From: Acidobacteriota bacterium
Lineage (GTDB): Bacteria > Acidobacteriota > Terriglobia > Bryobacterales > Bryobacteraceae
Length of the DNA stretch: 9,985 nucleotides
Assembly (NCBI GenBank): GCA_003223065.1
Contig: QHXU01000185.1
Location: forward strand, 325-10,309
Direction: 5' to 3'
The position numbers were made by a program, and so were the translations under genes. Positions 6,121-9,985 of this stretch are shown here, one piece after another (the stretch's first letter is position 1; every line of letters begins with the position of its first letter). The notes below the pieces were generated by a model that did no database searches, was not told the DNA's origin, and was given only the letters and a program-made list of their open reading frames with translations.

Positions 6121-6523
6121 TGATACCTTCCCCGCCCGCCTGGCCGTCAGCGCCGAGGCAGACCACGTCCGGCTCGTCGCCGTGCTCGCCGGGGTATTTG
6201 TAGAGGAACGGGCGCTGCCAGGGGTCGAGGGGAATGTCCTGCGGCAAGTACGGCCCAGCCCATTGCGGGACGTTTTCCGGGCGCACACGCAACGCTTGCA
6301 GACCCTGGTCGGTGGTTGGAAACGTTCCCGTGTCGAGCTTGTAGGCGCCCAACGCCGTCATGAAGGAATTGATCTGCGCGCGGGCGAGCGCGCGGCGGGC
6401 GTCGTCGGTTTTGTGAAGCATCCGCGGGGCGACCAGCGCCGCAAACAGCGCGATGATGGTCACCACCACCAGCATTTCGATCAAAGTGATGCCGCGTTGG
6501 GAATTTCTTTTGCGATTTGTCAC
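6089..6523 (-). CDS. gspG: Major pseudopilin GspG
   Basis: GspG polymerises into the shaft of the periplasmic pseudopilus that pushes substrates through GspD. The product is 144 residues, the usual size. The leader MTNRKRNSQRG is followed by ITLIEMLVVVTIIALFAALV, cleavage after Gly11, with Glu at mature position 5. Family features are ALGAYKLDTGTFPTTDQGL, PENVPQWAGPYLPQDIPLDP and, at 123-137, LGADGQAGGEGINAD, the C-terminal loop that binds calcium in GspG. The start is GTG at 6523, one nucleotide after the gspF stop. Its Shine-Dalgarno sequence is poor, suggesting coupling to gspF. Confidence 0.96.
   Translation of the reverse strand: MTNRKRNSQRGITLIEMLVVVTIIALFAALVAPRMLHKTDDARRALARAQINSFMTALGAYKLDTGTFPTTDQGLQALRVRPENVPQWAGPYLPQDIPLDPWQRPFLYKYPGEHGDEPDVVCLGADGQAGGEGINADILSWTNK
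6126..6133 (-). promoter_or_regulatory. Ribosome binding site deciding the gspH start
   Basis: GGGGAAGG on the minus strand lies 5 nt before ATG 6120, within the gspG coding region. It supports this start over longer in-frame versions. Confidence 0.5.
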
Positions 6524-6524
6524 G

Positions 6525-7736
6525 TCACACCGCCACGTCGTTGATGCTCGTGATGGCGAGCATCAGGCTTAGAATCAGGGTCCCTACCATGATGCCCATA
6601 ACCAGAATGATAAGGGGTTCGAAAAGCGAGGTGAAGCGCCGGATGGCCGTGCGCGTCTCGTTTTCGTAGATTTCGGCCATGCGGTTGAACATGGCGTCGA
6701 GGTGGCCCGTTTCCTCGCCTACGCTCAACAGGTGACTGGCCAGCGCGGGAAATTCGCCCGCCCGCCGCAACGGCGCCGCGATGCCTTCGCCGCGCTTCAC
6801 TCCCTGGGCCACTGCCTCGAGTGAGCCTGCAATCCGGCGGTTGTTCAGAATGCCCCGGGAGATACCGATCGACTGGACCAACGGCACACTTGCGGCCACC
6901 AGCGTCCCCATGGCACGCGCGAACCGCGCCGTTTCGGCCTTTCGGAGCGCGTCGCCGAGCAAAGGCACACGCAGCCGGAACGCGTCCCACCATAGCCGGC
7001 CGCGCGGCGTCCGGATATAGGTTTCAAAAGCGGCGATTCCGGCAACCAGCGCGACCGCGGCGGGTATCCAGTAAAGCTGAACCAACCGGCTCACCTCGAG
7101 CATGATCAGCGTCGGCGCCGGAATCTTCATGCGAGGATCCGAGAAAATCATCGCAAAGCGCGGCACCACGAAATTCAGAAGCACGAAGATGGACCCGAGG
7201 CCGACCAGCGTCAGCAACGCCGGATAAATGAGCGAACTGACGATATAGCCGCGCAAATCGTCACGAGTTCGTTCGAACTCGGCCAGCCGCTCGAAGATCT
7301 GGGCCAGCGACCCGGACGCTTCGCCGGCCCGGACCATGTTCACGTAGAGTTCGGGAAAGTGCGAGGGATGCGCCCCGAGGCTGTCCGCGAGCGACTTGCC
7401 GCCTTTGAGGACGCGCACAACATCGAGCACCAGCGAGCGGAACGGGCCTCGCTCTGTCAGTTCCGCAGTGATCGCGAGAGCGCGGTCGAGAGGCACGCCG
7501 GCGTTGAGGAGCGTCGAGAGTTCTTGCGTGAAAAAGAGTACGTCTTTGCGCTTGCCCCGGCTAAAGGTGGGAAGGCGCAACTCGAACCCCTTCTTCTGCT
7601 CCAGGCCAACGTAGACCGGGATCAACCCCTGGCGCTTCAGTTCCTGGGCGACGGATTTATCGGTCTCGGCGGCGAGGGTGCCGGTGCGGACTTTGCCGTC
7701 GGAGGCAATTGCTTTGAAGTGGAACGTCGTCGCCAC
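6525..7736 (-). CDS. gspF: T2SS inner-membrane platform protein GspF
   Basis: GspF is the polytopic platform protein that couples GspE ATP hydrolysis to pseudopilin assembly. The product is 403 residues, normal for the family. A small N-terminal region (FHFKAIASDGKVRTGTLAAE) is followed by two T2SSF repeats (about 66-190 and 268-391). These carry the paired motifs VRAGEASGSL (135-144) and LSVGEETGHL (337-346). Membrane segments lie at about 169-191, 221-240 and 372-396. The start is GTG at 7736, 3 nt after the gspE stop, with AGGAG 9 nt upstream. Confidence 0.97.
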   Translation of the reverse strand: MATTFHFKAIASDGKVRTGTLAAETDKSVAQELKRQGLIPVYVGLEQKKGFELRLPTFSRGKRKDVLFFTQELSTLLNAGVPLDRALAITAELTERGPFRSLVLDVVRVLKGGKSLADSLGAHPSHFPELYVNMVRAGEASGSLAQIFERLAEFERTRDDLRGYIVSSLIYPALLTLVGLGSIFVLLNFVVPRFAMIFSDPRMKIPAPTLIMLEVSRLVQLYWIPAAVALVAGIAAFETYIRTPRGRLWWDAFRLRVPLLGDALRKAETARFARAMGTLVAASVPLVQSIGISRGILNNRRIAGSLEAVAQGVKRGEGIAAPLRRAGEFPALASHLLSVGEETGHLDAMFNRMAEIYENETRTAIRRFTSLFEPLIILVMGIMVGTLILSLMLAITSINDVAV

Positions 7737-7739
7737 AGC

Positions 7740-9374
7740 CTAGAACTCCTGTGTTACGCGCATTACTTCTTCGGCCGTGGTGACGCCCTGGCGCACTTTC
7801 ATCCAGCCGTCCTCGCGCAGGTTCCGCATGCCGTGGCGGCGCGCGACGGCTGTGATCCGGCTCGCGTCTTCGTTACGCATGATCCCGGCCCGCAGCTCTT
7901 CGTTCAGCTCCATCAACTCGAAGATGCCGACGCGGCCGCGGTACCCGGTCCCGAAGCATGCCTCGCAGCCCGCGCCACGGAAAACATCGATAGTTTCTCC
8001 TTCGGGAGTCACGGCCGTGCCTGCGGTCTGCTTACACTGGCCGCAGATGACGCGCACGAGGCGCTGCGCCATCACCGCCACCAATGACGACGTTATCAGA
8101 TAATTTTCCACGCCCATGTCGGTGAGGCGCGTGATTGCGCTGGGCGCATCGTTGGTGTGGAGCGTGGAATATACGAAATGGCCTGTAAGCGCGGCACGAA
8201 TGGCGATATCGGCGGTTTCGCGGTCGCGGATTTCGCCCACCATGATGACGTCCGGATCCTGGCGCACGATGTGCCGGAGGCCGGAGGCGAATGACAATCC
8301 GATCTGCGGATTGACGTGGATCTGGTTAATGCCGTCCATCTGGTATTCGACGGGATCTTCGATCGTGATGATTTTCTTGTCGGTCTGGTTGATGCGCTTG
8401 AGCGCGGAGTAAAGAGTGGTCGACTTGCCGCTGCCGGTGGGTCCGGTGACGAGGAAGATTCCGTGGGGCAGCGAAGTGTAATACTCCATGCGCGAGAGCA
8501 TGTGCTGGTCGAAACCGAGGACCCCGAGATCGTAAAAATCGCCCGCGGAGCGGTCGAGGAGCCGCATGACGACGCTTTCCCCGAAGAGTGTGGGGAGTGT
8601 GGAAACGCGCAGGTCGACCTCGCGGCCGAGCGTTTTGATCTTGATGCGTCCGTCCTGAGGCAGGCGGCGCTCCGCAATATTGAGCTTGGCCATCAGCTTC
8701 ACACGGGAGATGATCGCCGCTTTTAGCTCGCGCGGCGGCGGGTCCTGGCTCACCAGCACACCGTCGATGCGGTAACGGATGCGAAACTCCTTCTCGAATG
8801 GCTCGATGTGGATATCGCTGGCGCGCTTCTCGACAGCCTGCGCGATCATCGCGTTCACCAGGCGGATGACAGGCGCCTCGCTTGCCATGTCGCGCAGGTG
8901 CTCAAGATCTTCGGCTTCCCCGGCCGGCGTCGCGATCTCCGTCTCGTTCTTCCCGGATTGGCCGTAGAAACGGTCAATCGCATCCAGGATCTCCTGCTCG
9001 GCGGCCAGGCCCGCGCTCACGGAGAGCCCAGTGCAGGAAGCGACTGCCGACCTGGTTTCAAAGTCCAGCGGATCGGCCATGGCAAGCGTGATGGTGTGAT
9101 CCTGCAACGCCACGGGCAGACAGCGGAACTGGCGGAGGAATTTGGGCGAGAGGGTTTCGATTTCCGGCGAGACCGCGGGCGGGCCATCGATGACGAGCAG
9201 CGGGACCTGCAGCTGATCGGAGAGCGCCGCCAGCACGTCGCGCATGGCGATGAAGCCGAGATCGACCAGGATCTTACCGAGTTTGTCGCCGCGCTCGCGC
9301 TGCAGCTCCAGCGCGCGGTCAAGATCCTCTTGCGTGATCAAACGCCGCTCGATAAGGATCTCGCCCAGCCGCAT
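7740..9374 (-). CDS. gspE: T2SS assembly ATPase GspE with MshEN-like N-domain
   Basis: GspE is the hexameric cytoplasmic ATPase that powers pseudopilus assembly, acting with GspL and GspF. The product is 544 residues. The N-terminal domain (1-54) has two 24-residue MshEN-type motifs, 2-25 and 31-54, split by 5 residues; this family can bind c-di-GMP. A second N-terminal lobe runs to about 135. The catalytic core shows Walker A GPTGSGKSTT (311-320), the Asp-box region VEKRASDIHIEPFEKEFRIR, Walker B DPDVIMVGEIRDRETA (373 onward) and the His box ALTGHFVYSTLHTNDA. The zinc-binding cysteines are C444 and C447 (CGQC), and C470 and C473 (CEAC). All ATPase motifs are intact. ATG at 9374 lies 3 nt after the preceding stop. 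PilB is a close relative, but the adjoining gspF-D genes settle the role. Confidence 0.97.
   Translation of the reverse strand: MRLGEILIERRLITQEDLDRALELQRERGDKLGKILVDLGFIAMRDVLAALSDQLQVPLLVIDGPPAVSPEIETLSPKFLRQFRCLPVALQDHTITLAMADPLDFETRSAVASCTGLSVSAGLAAEQEILDAIDRFYGQSGKNETEIATPAGEAEDLEHLRDMASEAPVIRLVNAMIAQAVEKRASDIHIEPFEKEFRIRYRIDGVLVSQDPPPRELKAAIISRVKLMAKLNIAERRLPQDGRIKIKTLGREVDLRVSTLPTLFGESVVMRLLDRSAGDFYDLGVLGFDQHMLSRMEYYTSLPHGIFLVTGPTGSGKSTTLYSALKRINQTDKKIITIEDPVEYQMDGINQIHVNPQIGLSFASGLRHIVRQDPDVIMVGEIRDRETADIAIRAALTGHFVYSTLHTNDAPSAITRLTDMGVENYLITSSLVAVMAQRLVRVICGQCKQTAGTAVTPEGETIDVFRGAGCEACFGTGYRGRVGIFELMELNEELRAGIMRNEDASRITAVARRHGMRNLREDGWMKVRQGVTTAEEVMRVTQEF
7746..7750 (-). promoter_or_regulatory. 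Ribosome binding site for gspF GTG start
   Basis: AGGAG on the minus strand, in the last codons of gspE, lies 9 nt before GTG 7736. Confidence 0.6.
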
Positions 9375-9377
9375 GTC

Positions 9378-9917
9378 TCAGTATTCAGTTATGCGAATTG
9401 CTGCTTCCAGACCGGCTCCGCCGGCGCGCTTGGCATCGAGCAGCTTCTTCTTCTGCGCCTGCATCGTGATCTGCCCGGGAATCCCAGCCGTATCTTCCCA
9501 CGGATAGCGCGTGAGGAACACGGCGATCACGATCTGTTCCTCAGGCGAAACACCATCGAGCGAAGCCGCCGAATCGGCCAGCGCCTGGCGGAGGATCCCC
9601 TTCAGTTTCGGCACGCGCTCCAGCTTCTTCTGATGGTGTTCCTCCAACTCCTGTTTGGTCAAGGAGAGGTGCATCAGCGTGATCGGGGAATTGGCCAGAT
9701 TCACCTCCGCGGTAAAGACGGCTCCGTAGCCTTCCAAATAAATGCCGCGCGTGGGACCGAGCAATGCGAACGGATTTTCGCCCCAGAACCGCGTCACGCG
9801 GTCGTCGAGACTCTTCTCCATTGCGACTAGACTTGCCCGGCTCACGCGCGGCTTATCACCTGCAATCGCTATAAGAGCGACCACAAGGAGGAGGAAGATC
9901 GAACCCACAGTTCTCAT
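9378..9917 (-). CDS. Unknown exported or membrane-anchored protein, coupled to gspE
   Basis: I do not recognise a family for this 179-residue protein. Residues 4-20 are hydrophobic (VGSIFLLLVVALIAIAG) after MRT, a signal peptide or an N-terminal anchor. The rest is soluble and charged: a segment RASLVAMEKSLDDRVTRFWG, a likely beta stretch RGIYLEGYGAVFTAEVNLA (58-76), a Lys/Glu-rich helix (87-110), then SPEEQIVIAVFLTRYPWED and a final helix near LDAKRAGGAGLEAAI. No cysteine, lipobox or catalytic motif is seen. ATG at 9917 overlaps the preceding stop (ATGA), and its own stop is 3 nt before gspE, so it is almost certainly co-expressed with the T2SS. An accessory envelope factor for secretion is an inference from position only. 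Confidence 0.85.
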   Translation of the reverse strand: MRTVGSIFLLLVVALIAIAGDKPRVSRASLVAMEKSLDDRVTRFWGENPFALLGPTRGIYLEGYGAVFTAEVNLANSPITLMHLSLTKQELEEHHQKKLERVPKLKGILRQALADSAASLDGVSPEEQIVIAVFLTRYPWEDTAGIPGQITMQAQKKKLLDAKRAGGAGLEAAIRITEY

Positions 9918-9985
9918 TGGCGCACCATTCCCGTGTTGATCGCGTACATGCGCGCGAACTGTTTGGAGAGTAAATCGTAGGCTGC
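9914..9985 (-). CDS. C-terminal end of an unknown upstream gene
   Basis: The last 23 residues of a gene entering from the right edge, in the frame that opens at 9985: AYDLLSKQFARMYAINTG, then MVRQ and a TGA at 9916-9914. It is supported by the ATGA overlap with the next gene and by the absence of stops, but at this length no function can be given. It shows that the operon extends further upstream and that its promoter lies outside the window. Confidence 0.55.
   Translation of the reverse strand, partial: AAYDLLSKQFARMYAINTGMVRQ

Noticed and set aside
7359..8087. Plus-strand ORF (242 codons) opposite the gspE-gspF junction.
   Set aside because: Spans two coupled genes in antisense and is explained by codon bias at third positions.
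8808..9830. Long plus-strand ORF (340 codons) opposite gspE and the unknown gene.
   Set aside because: High-GC antisense shadow of gspE, whose motifs are all intact on the minus strand; the composition is rich in Arg, Gln and His and it shows no recognisable domain.

Overview
The window is one tightly packed operon, read entirely on the minus strand, that encodes a type II secretion system (T2SS). It includes every core component found beside gspE in a classical cluster except gspN and the prepilin peptidase gspO. In transcription order, from high to low coordinates: the tail of an unknown gene (9914-9985), an unknown 179-residue exported or membrane-anchored protein (9378-9917), gspE (7740-9374), gspF (6525-7736), gspG (6089-6523), gspH (5632-6120), gspI (5195-5635), gspJ (4422-5198), gspK (3356-4435), gspL (2073-3359), gspM (1486-2076), a gspC-like gene (about 736-1489, frameshifted) and the 5' part of gspD (1-739, running off the window). 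Genes overlap by 1-32 nt or are 1-3 nt apart. There is no gap large enough for an internal promoter or terminator, and I saw no RNA gene, insertion sequence or CRISPR.

The high GC content, the order E-F-G-H-I-J-K-L-M-C-D with gspC and gspD last, a GspL that looks like PilM joined to PilN, a short GspM and a GspC without a PDZ domain suggest a soil Acidobacteriota, possibly Solibacter/Bryobacter-like. This is inference from general knowledge; no marker gene is present.

The parts fit together as follows. GspE is the cytoplasmic ATPase, docked to the inner-membrane platform of GspF, GspL and GspM. It drives assembly of a pseudopilus of GspG capped by minor pseudopilins GspH, GspI, GspJ and GspK. 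GspC links the platform to the outer-membrane secretin GspD. GspE carries a tandem N-terminal motif matching the c-di-GMP-binding MshEN domain.

The most striking observation is in gspC. A 22-bp tandem duplication at 975-1018 (copies differ at one base) shifts the reading frame. Removing one copy restores a 243-residue ORF whose stop codon overlaps the gspD GTG start in a GTGA junction, like most other junctions in the operon. As sequenced, GspC loses its C-terminal 79 residues, gains a 67-residue Arg-rich tail, and is no longer directly coupled to gspD. Next to it, the gspD N-terminal linker is built of in-frame 18-bp and 33-bp Pro/Gln repeats.
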